A stretch of DNA of 56,357 nucleotides from Acidovorax sp. T1. Its GTDB lineage: Bacteria; Pseudomonadota; Gammaproteobacteria; Burkholderiales; Burkholderiaceae_C. Under the pieces are notes generated by a model that was given only the letters and a program-made list of their open reading frames with translations, made no database searches and was not told the origin of the DNA. Made by a program: the position numbers and the translations under genes. Location of the stretch: assembly GCF_002176815.1 (NCBI RefSeq), contig NZ_CP021651.1:1-56357 (forward strand). The letters are read 5' to 3'. Each line of letters begins with the position of its first letter. Position 1 is the stretch's first letter. Shown one piece after another: positions 35,901 through 45,700 of the stretch.

Positions 35901-37517
35901 TTACCAACTGACGCGCTGATCGACCTCAAAGTCCGGCGCCGGTTGGGCCGCCTCGCCCCAATCTGGCTCAACCTCGACACCATCGCCCATCGGCACATCG
36001 CACCCATCCCACAGCGGCGGCCCGCGTGCTGGCGCGATGCGAGGCGGCTCTGTCTCCACCCCGATGTGCTCCAGGATGTGCCGGAGGTCGGCACTGTAGG
36101 TGATGAAAGCGATGATGCGCATCTGGCCACCGCAGAGCGGGCACAACAGCGGCAACACCTCGTAGATGCGGGCGATCAGCACCGCCCACAGAATGTGAGC
36201 TGAGCGTTTGGGCAGAGCTGGCTGGGTGGGCTCGGGCTGGCTGGGACCACCGACCGTGGCCACTCCCATGGCATCCACCGCTGCGGTCACACCGCCTGGC
36301 TCGGGCTGTGCCGTGCCCGTGCCCGCGCCTGCGGTTTGGCCTGCGCCCAGTGCAACCGCCGCAGCCCGCAGGGGTGAATTGGGCGCCAGCACGCCGTAGT
36401 ACCGGTGGCGGTGCGCACGCGGTGGCGGCACCAGCGCGGCAAGGCGGTCGATGAGTTCGAGCGGCGTGAGGTGCAGTTCGTCGGCCCGAACACCTCGCTT
36501 TGCCTTGCGTTGGTCGCGCCGGTCACTGCCAGGCTCGCTGTGCTGCTTGGCGCAGCGGTAAATGAGCTCACTGCCCGCTTTGCGCAGCCTATCCAGCGCA
36601 AACGGGGGCCGTGCGCAGTAGCGCAGCAGGCGCTCCAGGCCCGCTCGGTCTTGTGCTGCTATGCACACGCTGGTGTCTACCGAAAACCCACTGTGTTTGT
36701 ACCCCAGCATCTCCTGGGCCTCGAAGCCTTCGAGCAGGCCCCGGCCCACAAAGGCGCGCAGGATGCGCCGACGCAAACTGGCCTGGGCTTGGGTCACCGC
36801 TTCGGGGTCGATGCCGATAGCCGGGTGAAACATGACGCTGATCGCTGTGGTGCGGGTGCCCTGCTCACTCGCCTCCCCTGCCACCGCCTCAAACATGCCA
36901 TCGACCACGCACACATGGAAATGCACATGCTCGTTCAGGCTGGAGCCAAAGCGGTGAATGAAGGCGACTGCACCGATGTGCAGGGCGGCCTTGTTCGCAT
37001 GCGCTGCGCATGGGCTGTTGGCTTGCAGGGTTTGCTCAATGACGCGCAAGAAGATGCGCAACACCATGCCCAGCACCACGCTGTCGCGTTGCATAAAGTA
37101 GCGCAGCCGCTTGGGAACCGACAGCACCCACTGGCGCACTGGCAGGCGGGGGAAGACGTGGTCGGTGAGGTGTGCCGCTGTCTCGGCCATGCGCCGCGTG
37201 GTGCACGAGGGGCAGACGCCCCGGCCTTTGCAGGAAAAGGCCACCAGAAAGTCGTGTCCGCAGTCGTCGCAGCGGGCACGGGCAAAGCCGTGGGCAAAGA
37301 TGCCGCATTCCAGGTACTTGGCAAACGCTTGGCGCACATAGGGCTTGGGGCTGCGGTGGTCGCCCTGGCCGTCGAACTGGCCGGCGCTGGCCAGATCAAG
37401 CCAGGTCTCGTAATGCTCGGCCACCGTTTGGTAGAGCAGCGTGCGCTCGGGGTGGCGCGGGTTGTAGAGCTTGGGCTTGGAGGTGGCTGGCATAAATACT
37501 GTGTAAATACACAGCAT
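35901..37517 (-). CDS. tnpA: IS91-family transposase
   Basis: A 538-residue HUH rolling-circle transposase. A zinc-binding N-terminal region (CGIFAHGFARARCDDCGHDF, CKGRGVCPSCTTRRMAETA) precedes the HUH motif NEHVHFHVCVVDG; GLLEGFEAQEMLGYKHSGFS lies in the catalytic C-terminal part. IS91-like elements can mobilise adjacent DNA by one-ended transposition, which may have helped assemble this region. An alternative start is the ATG at 37493. Confidence 0.9.
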   Translation of the reverse strand: MLCIYTVFMPATSKPKLYNPRHPERTLLYQTVAEHYETWLDLASAGQFDGQGDHRSPKPYVRQAFAKYLECGIFAHGFARARCDDCGHDFLVAFSCKGRGVCPSCTTRRMAETAAHLTDHVFPRLPVRQWVLSVPKRLRYFMQRDSVVLGMVLRIFLRVIEQTLQANSPCAAHANKAALHIGAVAFIHRFGSSLNEHVHFHVCVVDGMFEAVAGEASEQGTRTTAISVMFHPAIGIDPEAVTQAQASLRRRILRAFVGRGLLEGFEAQEMLGYKHSGFSVDTSVCIAAQDRAGLERLLRYCARPPFALDRLRKAGSELIYRCAKQHSEPGSDRRDQRKAKRGVRADELHLTPLELIDRLAALVPPPRAHRHRYYGVLAPNSPLRAAAVALGAGQTAGAGTGTAQPEPGGVTAAVDAMGVATVGGPSQPEPTQPALPKRSAHILWAVLIARIYEVLPLLCPLCGGQMRIIAFITYSADLRHILEHIGVETEPPRIAPARGPPLWDGCDVPMGDGVEVEPDWGEAAQPAPDFEVDQRVSW

Positions 37518-37547
37518 TCTGCAGACTTCTCCTCAGCCAGGCTACGC

Positions 37548-37578
37548 AGCAAAACGGCCCCGAAGGGCCGTTTGTTGT
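37548..37578 (-). terminator. acnB terminator
   Basis: AAACGGCCC/GGGCCGTTT with a 4-base loop, followed on the minus strand by TTTTGCTGCG. It lies about 20 bp beyond the acnB stop codon. Confidence 0.7.
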
Positions 37579-37597
37579 TTCAGGGAGCCATCGCCGC

Positions 37598-37793
37598 TCA
37601 GGCAGTCGCTTCCTTGGCGTTCTCCACATATTCTTCGATCTGGTCGAAGTTCAGGTACTGGTAGATCTTGTCGCTGCTCTGGTTAATGACGCCCACGTCG
37701 GCCAGATATTCTTCCTTGCTGGGAATACGGCCCAGCTTGGAGCAGATGGCCGAGAGTTCGGCTGAGCCCAGGTACACATTGGTGTTCTTGCCC
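37598..37793 (-). pseudogene. acnB: Aconitate hydratase B, C-terminal fragment
   Basis: About 65 residues are left: NVYLGSAELSAICSKLGRIP, ADVGVINQSSDKIYQYLNF and DQIEEYVENAKEATA match the end of AcnB (aconitase B/2-methylisocitrate dehydratase). The IS1071 repeat at 37794 cuts the gene. Comamonad chromosomal origin is likely. Confidence 0.88.
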
Positions 37794-37891
37794 GGGGTCT
37801 CCTCGTTTTCAGTGCAATAAGTGACGGTACGAAAAGCTAGCACTGGCGCGGAGGTGGTGTTGGTAGATCGTTGATTTCATTGACTTTCCTG
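37794..37891. mobile_element. Solo IS1071 terminal repeat
   Basis: 98 bp match the start of IS1071 copy B (from GGGGTCTCCTCG to GACTTTCCTG) and then end abruptly. The outer tip faces left into acnB. This is what remains of a third IS1071 copy, whose interior to the right has been deleted. Confidence 0.92.
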
Positions 37892-38335
37892 ACGTAGCGA
37901 AGAAAAATCCCACGAATAGGCCTTGACCGCACTCGCCCTACGTCGTATGAACGTTCTCTGAGCCATGTTCCGCGACCACACCATCTACCCGGAACCAATG
38001 CGTAGCCTTACCGCTCAGGCGGCTTGACGGAAGCATTGAGGTTCCTTTCGCCCGGGCGGGTACTTCCTTCCTCCACCGGCCGGTTCGTTCAAAGACGACA
38101 CGGTCGTTGCAACTCCCAAAAATTCTGGGTGTTGCAACGACCGTTTGAAGCCAAGTCTTGGCCTGGTGACCAGCCGTTTCGCTTCCAGTCCGTAACCAGA
38201 AGAGCGAGAGAGCATCGGCATGGAACTGGTGGCAGTGCGGTTCCTCGGCCAGCAGGAGGAGGCGCACTCCCATTCCTATTTCGGAAGTTTCGCGTTGAGA
38301 TTGCTCAGAAAAGTGGCCGCATTAGGTCCCTCCAA
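37892..38335. other. Gene-free junction stretch
   Basis: No credible gene. It contains a strong stem-loop at 38101-38143. It separates the solo IS1071 repeat from the monooxygenase cluster. Confidence 0.5.
38101..38143. repeat. Large stem-loop
   Basis: CGGTCGTTGCAAC (38101-38113) pairs exactly with GTTGCAACGACCG (38131-38143) around a central segment that itself pairs in part (CCCA/TGGG). It resembles two facing insertion-sequence tips or a strong terminator. Confidence 0.7.
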
Positions 38336-38665
38336 TTAGAACGGGTATGGCTGGTCAGATTGTTCGACAGTGATCCATTTCAACTCGGTGAACTCGTTGA
38401 TGACTGCCCGGCCGTCGAAACGGCCATAGCCACTGTTTTTCATGCCCCCGTATGGCGCCTGAGCCTCGTTCTGGACGGTCGCCCCGTTAACGTGGACGTG
38501 CCCGGCTTGGATGCGCATGGCAACCTGCAATGCCCGCGTGCTGTCGGCCCCGAATACTGCGGCCGCAAGACCGTATTCGGTGTCGTTGGCCACCTGGACT
38601 GCCTCTTCAACACCGGAAACCCGGACCACCGTGGTGATCGGCCCGAATGTTTCCTGATCATAGTT
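38336..38665 (-). pseudogene. Aldehyde dehydrogenase, C-terminal fragment
   Basis: About 110 residues of an NAD-dependent aldehyde dehydrogenase: NYDQETFGPITTVVRVSG, AVQVANDTEYGLAAAVFG and HVHVNGATVQNEAQAPYGG are the expected C-terminal motifs. The catalytic N-terminal part is missing, and the next gene upstream starts within 20 bp of the break. It may once have formed an operon with the monooxygenase. Confidence 0.85.
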
Positions 38666-38682
38666 TGGCGATGGGGCACAAC

Positions 38683-39894
38683 CTAAATCACATCGCGCAG
38701 GCCGCGTTCATCGAGCAGGGGCTGAATACGCTTCGCAAAGTACTCGATGTCATTCTTGTAGTCGAAGAGGATGATCTGGACACCGTCTACCCCTACATTG
38801 CTCAACTGTTCAAGCGTGTCCGCGACCTTCTCGGGCGTCCCGATGAGCTTAAACCCACCCAGTCCGAGAACCACGGGTTCGAGAGTATGAGCCGCCCATA
38901 AGGCGCTGCCCGACGTAAGGACATTTAGCATGTTCTGGGCAGCTTCGTAGTCGGCGTGATCAAGAATTCTCTGTCGCAACTCCAAAGCTTCCTCTTCGGT
39001 GTCCCGGGCAAGAAGGACGACCGGCAGCAGCACCTTAAGGGTGCGGCCCTTCTCCGCCGCAACCGCCCGGACACGCTGCACCACTTCCCCGACGGCCTGG
39101 ACGTCGTCGCTCTTACTCCCACTGCCGCCCTGGATGAACACTACGTCCGCATGCCGGGTGGCAAACGCGAAACCTTCACTTGACTGTCCTGCATTGATGA
39201 TCAAAGGTCGGGGATCCTGCACGGGCCCGGGCAGCACGATGCAATCCTCTCCACGGTAGTACTTGCCGTCCAAGTCGATTGGGGCCTCGGTGTCCCACAA
39301 CTGTTTCACCATCGAAACGAATTCGTCTGCCATCTCGTAGCGTTCCTCGCGGTCAACAAATGGAAGGCCGAACATCTTGACTTCGCTGGGCTTAAATCCA
39401 GCCACTACGTTCAGGCCCCAACGTCCACCGCTGACATGGTCGATTCCAGCCCCAATCTTCGCTACGTGCATAGGGTGATATCCATATAAAACGTGCCACG
39501 TGGTGAAAACCATGCATCGCTTGGTCCGCGCTGCTAGGCCCGAGGTAAGCGAGACGACATCTAGCTGGAAGTCCTGGAAGTGAGTGTCCCCTCCATCCCC
39601 GCGCCATCGCCCAACGGGAAATATGAAATCCCAACCGAGTTCGTCCACACGGGCCGCGCACTCTAGGTTGTAGTCCCAAGTAGGGGCGTAAAGATCCAAG
39701 GCGCTGGGGTAGTGCCCGCTGCCGCCTCCGCTCATTGTCGGGAGGAAGAGCCCGATAGACAAACGCCGACGCAAGAAGCGTTCACGATGGGTCATCCCAT
39801 TTTCGTCAGTTTCCAGTTCGGGGTACTGCTCCTTGAGCCGAACGAAGTTCTCATCTTTGACTGACAATTCTTTGACTGACAATTCAGTGGACAT
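38683..39894 (-). CDS. Luciferase-like flavin-dependent monooxygenase
   Basis: A 403-residue LLM-class monooxygenase using reduced flavin supplied by a separate reductase. RLSIGLFLPTMSGGGSGH, ARVDELGWDFIFPVGRWRG, DHVSGGRWGLNVVAGFKPSE and PLIINAGQSSEGFAFATRHA match the TIM-barrel core and flavin-phosphate site of the SsuD/SfnG/RutA-like enzymes. Substrate unknown. The start at 39894 is preceded by AAGGAG. A 15-bp tandem duplication gives LSVKELSVK near the N terminus. The divergent gene at 40418 encodes the likely partner reductase. Confidence 0.88.
   Translation of the reverse strand: MSTELSVKELSVKDENFVRLKEQYPELETDENGMTHRERFLRRRLSIGLFLPTMSGGGSGHYPSALDLYAPTWDYNLECAARVDELGWDFIFPVGRWRGDGGDTHFQDFQLDVVSLTSGLAARTKRCMVFTTWHVLYGYHPMHVAKIGAGIDHVSGGRWGLNVVAGFKPSEVKMFGLPFVDREERYEMADEFVSMVKQLWDTEAPIDLDGKYYRGEDCIVLPGPVQDPRPLIINAGQSSEGFAFATRHADVVFIQGGSGSKSDDVQAVGEVVQRVRAVAAEKGRTLKVLLPVVLLARDTEEEALELRQRILDHADYEAAQNMLNVLTSGSALWAAHTLEPVVLGLGGFKLIGTPEKVADTLEQLSNVGVDGVQIILFDYKNDIEYFAKRIQPLLDERGLRDVI
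39856..39885. repeat. Tandem 15-bp duplication in the monooxygenase gene
   Basis: TTTGACTGACAATTC occurs twice in direct succession (39856-39870, 39871-39885) and encodes a repeated ELSVK near the N terminus. It keeps the frame. Confidence 0.9.
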
Positions 39895-40417
39895 GCTTCT
39901 CCTTTGATGCTTATTCCATGAATCTTGCAATACGACGAACCGCATCCTGGAGTCATCCAACGACGATTGGCGAAGCGCTGAAGGACAAGACCAGAGGTCA
40001 CTCACGCTCCTTCTCGTCAGCAATGTTCGCTGGAGATCCAAATCTAAGGATGGAACGATACGTGACCATGATCTGCAGTGGGCAGCAGTTCGTGTGTCAC
40101 AAAGTATACGTGCGTTTTGAATTTGACGCAATACCTTCTGAGGTTTACGTCGCACTTCCTCATTGCCCGGACTCCGGGCCACGCGAAAATCGGCTGGTCT
40201 ATTGACATACTTTGATTGATCAACCACGCTAAGTGACATTTTTTTGCGGACAACGAAAACTTGACACACTAAGCAGATGGGTCCAGAGTGGTGCACATCA
40301 TATCGTCACCCTTGATCGAATTGGGACATCAGGCCACTGCCCCAGAAGAACCGGTCCCACATGGCGCCGCGGCCCCGGCCGCAAGGGTTGGCGCCCTACA
40401 TGCAACCAGGAGTTGAG
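39895..40417. promoter_or_regulatory. Divergent promoter region of the monooxygenase/reductase pair
   Basis: This 523-bp AT-richer stretch has no credible gene. TTGACATACTTTGATTGATC (from 40203), with the dyad TTGATTGATCAA, and a second TTGACA (40261) may include promoter or operator elements for the reductase. No regulator gene lies nearby. Confidence 0.45.
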
Positions 40418-40921
40418 ATGACAACAATTGAGCTTCAGCCTGTCGGCCCCGACCCGCTAGCACTACGAAGTGCCTACGGCTGCTTCCCAAGCGGAGTTAC
40501 AGCCATCGGATCAATTATCGATGGTGCGCCAGACGCCATCATCGCAAGTTCCTTTACCTCCGTGTCTTTGGACCCGCCTTTGGTCTCGGTGTGCGTTCAA
40601 GACAATTCGACGACGTGGCCGAAACTGGCCAACTCCACCCGGCTTGGCGTCAGCATCTTGGCCGATGAGCATGTCAAGGCATGCCGCCAGATCGCGGCAA
40701 AGGTGGGTGACCGTTTTGCTGGGCTCGCCTGGACTGCAACAGAAGATGGCGCGGTGCTGCTTGAAAATGCCGCGGCGTGGCTTGACTGTTCCATCTATCA
40801 GACATTCCCTGCAGGCGACCACGTCATTGTTGTACTCCAGGTCCATGAATTGCTTGGGAACCCTGAAGCCTCCCCGCTTGTTTTTCACGGAAGCTCATTC
40901 CGCCAACTCAGCACCGCATAG
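40418..40921 (+). CDS. Flavin reductase (two-component monooxygenase partner)
   Basis: A 167-residue protein of the FMN-binding split-barrel flavin reductase family (HpaC/DszD-like). ALRSAYGCFPSGVTAIGS, IIASSFTSVSLDPPLVSVCV and NSTRLGVSILADEH are the usual N-terminal flavin-binding motifs; FHGSSFRQL is the usual end. It reduces free flavin with NAD(P)H for the divergent luciferase-like enzyme. CAGGAG precedes the ATG. The C-terminal wording resembles actinobacterial members. Confidence 0.9.
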   Translation: MTTIELQPVGPDPLALRSAYGCFPSGVTAIGSIIDGAPDAIIASSFTSVSLDPPLVSVCVQDNSTTWPKLANSTRLGVSILADEHVKACRQIAAKVGDRFAGLAWTATEDGAVLLENAAAWLDCSIYQTFPAGDHVIVVLQVHELLGNPEASPLVFHGSSFRQLSTA

Positions 40922-41212
40922 GCGGACTGCGCAGCCCGGTGTCCGGGGGCCAGCACCTATCCATTTGGCTGCTCCCCCTCGGCTCTCGACTAACGGCTGG
41001 GTCCGCTCTTGCCTCGTTTTGCACCCAAGGCTGCGCTCGTGCGGGTCCTATTGGCCCTGGCTGCTGCTTTACCCATGATGAGCGCTGCGCTGGGTGTGTT
41101 CGCTCACTGCGGTCTGCAGCAGCACGACCTCGGATCTGGGCTTCGTTGGCGCCAGTTGCGGCCAGCCTCGATGACCGTTTCGAGGGCAACCCGGTCCTAA
41201 AGGACCTCTGGA
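40922..41212. other. Stretch without a recognisable gene
   Basis: Frames are open but short and of no recognisable content. It leads into the decayed conjugation genes and probably contains a deletion junction. Confidence 0.4.
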
Positions 41213-41998
41213 CGTCATTGTGTCCGCACCGGATGAGCTACGCCAGGTCGCACTGGACCGTGGCGACATGACTGTCTACCTGCAGGAGACCCGGGCGTTG
41301 GAAGCAACCCTGATGGGCAGACCGGGGGCGGGAAGCTGGGAGAGTTCTTTTCCTGGCAGACCACCAACCCCGTGAAGCGTGACGGCGCCGTGGTCTCGAT
41401 GTCTCCAGCATCGACGAGACCGAGACTGACCCGCAGGCCGCCGTGCTGGTCCTACGGCTTCGGCACGGTCGACGTCGCCAACGCCCTGGCCGACGCAGGA
41501 CTGGAACCGCGCCGGAACTACTTCGTGGTCCTGGATGAGCTGTGGCGGGCGCTGCGTTCCGGTAAGGGCATGGTTGACCGGGTGGACGCCCTGACCCGTT
41601 TGAACCGGTCAGTGGGCGTCGGGCAGATCATGATTTCCCACACCATGTCCGACCTGCTGGGCCCTGCCGGCAGAAGAGGACCGGATGAAGGCCCGCGGCT
41701 TCGTGGAGCGTTCCGGCATGGTGATCTGCGGTGGCCTGCCGGCCTCGGAGATGCCGCTGCTGACCTCTGCGATTCTCCTCTCCCGCCAGGAGCAGCAGAA
41801 ACTCATCTCCTGGCAGGACCCGCCCGCGTGGGACTCACGCGGTCTCGACGTCGAACCCCGGACCGGGGGAAGTTCCTCATCAAGGTCGGCGGCCGCCCGG
41901 GGATCCCCGTCCAAATCGGGCTGACCTCCATCGAGAAGACCGACGGCCTGAACGACACCGACACCCGCTGGTATGAAAAAAGTGGGAAGGTCGAATGA
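41213..41998 (+). pseudogene. Decayed conjugative ATPase gene (VirB4/TraC-like, actinobacterial type)
   Basis: Pieces of one protein lie in several frames: DVIVSAPDELRQVALDRGDM, then GTVDVANALADAGLEP, NYFVVLDELWRALRSGKGMV (Walker B), NRSVGVGQIMISHTMSDLL, then a frame change, and finally GKFLIKVGGRPGIPVQIGLT and TRWYEKSGKVE. It resembles type IV secretion ATPases of Arthrobacter/Rhodococcus plasmids. At least three frame changes make it inactive, unless some are sequencing errors. Confidence 0.65.
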
Positions 41999-42362
41999 AT
42001 TCGCAGAACATCGCCCAGAGGAACTGGACTGGTGGTGGAAACCCCCTCTCCTACGTCACAGACGAAGAAAAGGCCTACAATCTCACCCAGCACTTCGCTG
42101 TCGGATCCCGGACCCCCGGGTCCAAACCCGATGCCTACTTGGCCCCGAAGCCGAAGACATCCTCTCCTCGTACTTCCTCGCAGCCGCCCTGGGGGATCTG
42201 CCCATCACCCAGGTCTATGTGTGGGTGACCGAACAGGTCAGCCAGAAACCCATCGAAATCCTGAAAGAGCATGACTACGAGCTGCAGTACGAGGGCCTGG
42301 GGTCCCGGTTGAAGCTGGCCTACAAACAGCGTGACGGTATCTTCTGCACGACGAGAAATTGA
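41995..42362 (+). pseudogene. Second conjugation gene fragment (coupling-protein-like)
   Basis: It starts at an ATG overlapping the previous stop (ATGA). NPLSYVTDEEKAYNLTQHFA is followed, after a frame change near 42130, by AEDILSSYFLAAALGDLPIT and QVYVWVTEQVSQKPIEILKE. It resembles an actinobacterial TraG/VirD4-like protein, and coupling to the preceding ATPase gene fits an operon. Truncated. Confidence 0.55.
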
Positions 42363-42688
42363 TCCAGTGCTTCACGAGCAGGAACACCCTGCGCTGGCTC
42401 GCCCCGCCACGGCGCATCCGTGGCCTTGCAGGCCTCGGCGTAGCCATTCCTTGCTGTTCATTAGTGATGTAGCGAAATCTCGAACTCCTCATAGCTCAGG
42501 CGTTGCGACGATCACCGGACGTTAGTCCGCCAAGGATGGCGCAGTGTTCGACCATCACTGACACCAGGGTGGGGCGGGCGATTGAAGTGGCCCGTCGCGT
42601 AAAGAACTTGGTCTAGCCAGGCTACACGGTTAACAAACCGCGTTGCCTTGAACCCTTTAGTCCAGCGATATGAGTCGTGTTCCCAATT
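42363..42688. other. Gene-free stretch before the Tn3 element
   Basis: Nothing supportable as a gene. The 5 bp before the transposon tip (42684-42688, CAATT) do not match those beyond its other tip. Confidence 0.5.
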
Positions 42689-42720
42689 GGGGTTCTAAGC
42701 CAGAACCGCCGAAATTTCCG

Positions 42721-45700
42721 TCATCCCAGCTCCAGCCCCGCCACGAGCGCATCCAGGTCGATCATCTTGCCGTCGCTCTGGAAGGTGTAATGCCCGTTCA
42801 GCAGGATGTGCCGCCAGGCCGCCGGCGATATCTGGGTCAGGAGAGCGTGCGCCTTGGCGTTGCCGCTCGCCTCGTACTTCATCAGCAGCCGCGAGAGGAT
42901 GGCCGAGTTGTAGAAGATGACCGCGTTGGCGATCAGCCTGGCGCACTGGTTGCTGATCTCAATTTCGATGTCGGTGCGCCCGGTCAATTCCTTCTTGCCG
43001 CCGACCTGGGCGATGGTTGAGCGTAGCTGGTGATAGGACTCGATGCGGTTCTGTGAGCGGTGAACGTTGCGCTCCAGTTGCGGATCGCGCAGGTAGCGCA
43101 GCGTGTAGATGCTGCGGATGAGCTTGTCGAACTCGAACACCGCGCGCCGCGTGGGGTTCGGCGCGGTGTAGGTGCATAGCTTGCGGATCAGCGTGCCCTG
43201 CGTCATCTCCTTCAGTCCGAGCGTGGCGACAATCTGGTCGAGGTTCGGCTTCTCGCTGACTATGAGATCGCGGTCGATTCTCCCGGCCGGCCGGATCAGG
43301 CACTGATCGTACAGCGCCGGATCGTCGGCACTGTAGAGTTCCTTCAACTGATCGCCAAGGTCGGTGAAGCGCGGCTCGAAACGCAGGCCGAACCAGTGCA
43401 GGATAGCGAAGTTGGCCTTGTTGACGCTGTGCATGTCGCCGGTGATCGCGGTCGGCACGATGTCCGACGTGTTGCGATACCAGATGTCGAACACGTGATG
43501 GGCCTCGTAATCGTGCGCGCCGATCAGGTAGCCGTTGAGCGGCACGTGGTTGCACAGCAGCGTGTAGGCGACCACGCCCTTGCCGCGCCCAAAGTATTTG
43601 CGCGAGTGGCGCGCTTTCACGGTCGGCCGCTCGACGCCGAATTTCTGACCATCGACGGCACCGTACAGTGCATCGAGGTCGAACGAGTAGTACGGGAAGA
43701 TCGGCAGCGCGGCGATGGCGTTGCTGATGCAGTCGTTGGCCGCGTGCAGCGTTGCGTGGCGCAGGTACTGTTGGTAGGCGCTCTCCAGCACGTGGTACGG
43801 GATGTCGCTGGTGCGTGCCATGACCTGGTTGCCGTGGTTCATCGCCTGCGCGATGATGACCGCCATCAGGCTGTCGGCGTCGGCGACCTTCTTCGCATAG
43901 CGCGGCTGCAAAGGCGTCAGCGCCGACAGGAACTGGCACTGGCCGTTGACGAAGCGGAACACGTCGGCCACGTCGCAGAACGGCAGTTGCTCGTAGAACG
44001 CCTTCTCGCGCGCCTTCTGGTTCTCGCCCTTGGGCTTGCGCCATGTCAGCTTCTGCGTGTCCTTGTCGTATTCTAGGTGCGTCAGCTTGCCCTGCTTCAG
44101 CTCGCGGTTGAAGGCCAGCCACTGAGCGCGCAGCTCGGTCGCGAGCGCATCGAGCTGGGCATCGAGTGGCTGCCGCAGGAACGGGATGTCGATCTGCGCC
44201 AGCACGGCGGCCTTCTCATCCAGCGAAACCAGCTCGTCGGAAAAATGCCGGTGCTGCAAGCTGTCGTCGAGGTAGAGTTCACCCGACTGGAAGCGCTTCC
44301 TGACCTGGCGGTACAGCCAGAACTCGTAGCGGTCGGCATGCAGGTCCGTCGGCTTGCCATCGGCATCGAAGGTCAGCAGGTACGGTCGCAAGCGTTTCGG
44401 CAGCGTGGCCGCTGGACATTCGGCGAGCGGCCGTTGCGATAGGCGCTGCTGTTTGGCGAACACGTCCTTGGCCCAGGCCAGCGCCACGAGCCACGGGCTG
44501 CCCGGATCAGTGCCAGCGAGGTCGAGCGCGACATACAGCGGCCGAAGATGGCGGCGGATGCGCTCAGCCAGGCCGTCCACCGCCTGCCAGTGCAAAGCCA
44601 GCTTGCTCACCGGCTTCACGCTCATGCGCTGCGCGGTGGTTTGCAGCGTATCGCGGGGCATGATTTTGTAGGCGCGCTGGCGCACATCGCCGAACGGCGT
44701 GGGATCGGGCACGCTGTCGTCGATGTAAAGCGACAGCAGGCGGCCGACCTGCGGTGTGTCTTGCTGACGGCGCACCTGCTCGGCGACAAAGGATTGCTTT
44801 GCGCCCGCACTGCTTTCGTCCTCCAACTGCTTCATGTGGTAGGCCATCGCATCGACCAGGTTGTCGGAAAGCTGCCGGTAGCGCACCCAGGCATAGCAAA
44901 GCAGGTAGAGGTAGGTCTGATCGGCCTTCAGGTTGCGTAGATCGTGGACGGTGTAGAAGTTCGCCAGGCTGGCGTAGTACAGCAGATTCTGCTGCGAGAC
45001 GCCGAGCTTGGGCAGCAGCGCCTTGGCGATCCGGTGCAGCGGCTCCAGCGTGGCGCGCTTTTCGCGTTCGCGGGCCATCTGACGCCAGCCAAAGTCCTTG
45101 GCGTCCTGCTTGAGCGCCGCCAATTGCGACAGGGTGTCGTCACGCACTAGAAGCCGACCCAGCGCGGCCTTGGCCGATTCGTCCAACACTTCCGACAGCA
45201 GGCCAGCCAGCCGCCGACGCTCGGCGGACAGGGCTTCGCTCACCAGCTCTTGCAGGGTGGTATAGCCGGGCCGGATGATCTTGTGCTCGTTTAGCCAGAC
45301 GATCAGCTCGGCGGCGATGAACCCCGGCATCACGTCGCGCCGCACGGTCTGCGCGGCCTGCTGCGCGAGCTGCGCCAGGAACTCGGCCGCCCACGGCCGG
45401 TAGCCGAACAGATCGGCAATCCACTCGCGCTGGGTGTAGTGCTCGTGCTTGGAGATTGGCTTGTGCTCGAAGGACTCGCCGTGGAAGTAGCGGCTCAGCA
45501 CGAAGGCGCAATCGTGCTCGACCTCACTCCAGTCGAAGCGGAAGAAGGCATGCTTGGCCTTGAAGTAACCGATCTGCAAGATGCAATAGACCTGGGCATG
45601 GAGACCAGGCCGGCTGCTGGCGAGCGCCAGTTCGGTTTCAGTCAACGCCAAGTATTCCAGCCGCTGGGCGTCGTCGAAGTCCGGCAGGCCGTACAGGGCT

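Noticed and set aside
36405..37664. 419-residue plus-strand frame opposite the IS91 transposase
   Set aside because: Shadow frame; the HUH motif and zinc-binding cysteines lie on the minus strand.
37938..38273. 111-residue minus-strand frame
   Set aside because: It runs through the large stem-loop, has no ribosome site and shows no family resemblance.
40922..41271. 110-residue plus-strand frame after the flavin reductase gene
   Set aside because: Composition and lack of motifs suggest a chance frame; the recognisable conjugation pieces start in another frame near 41213.
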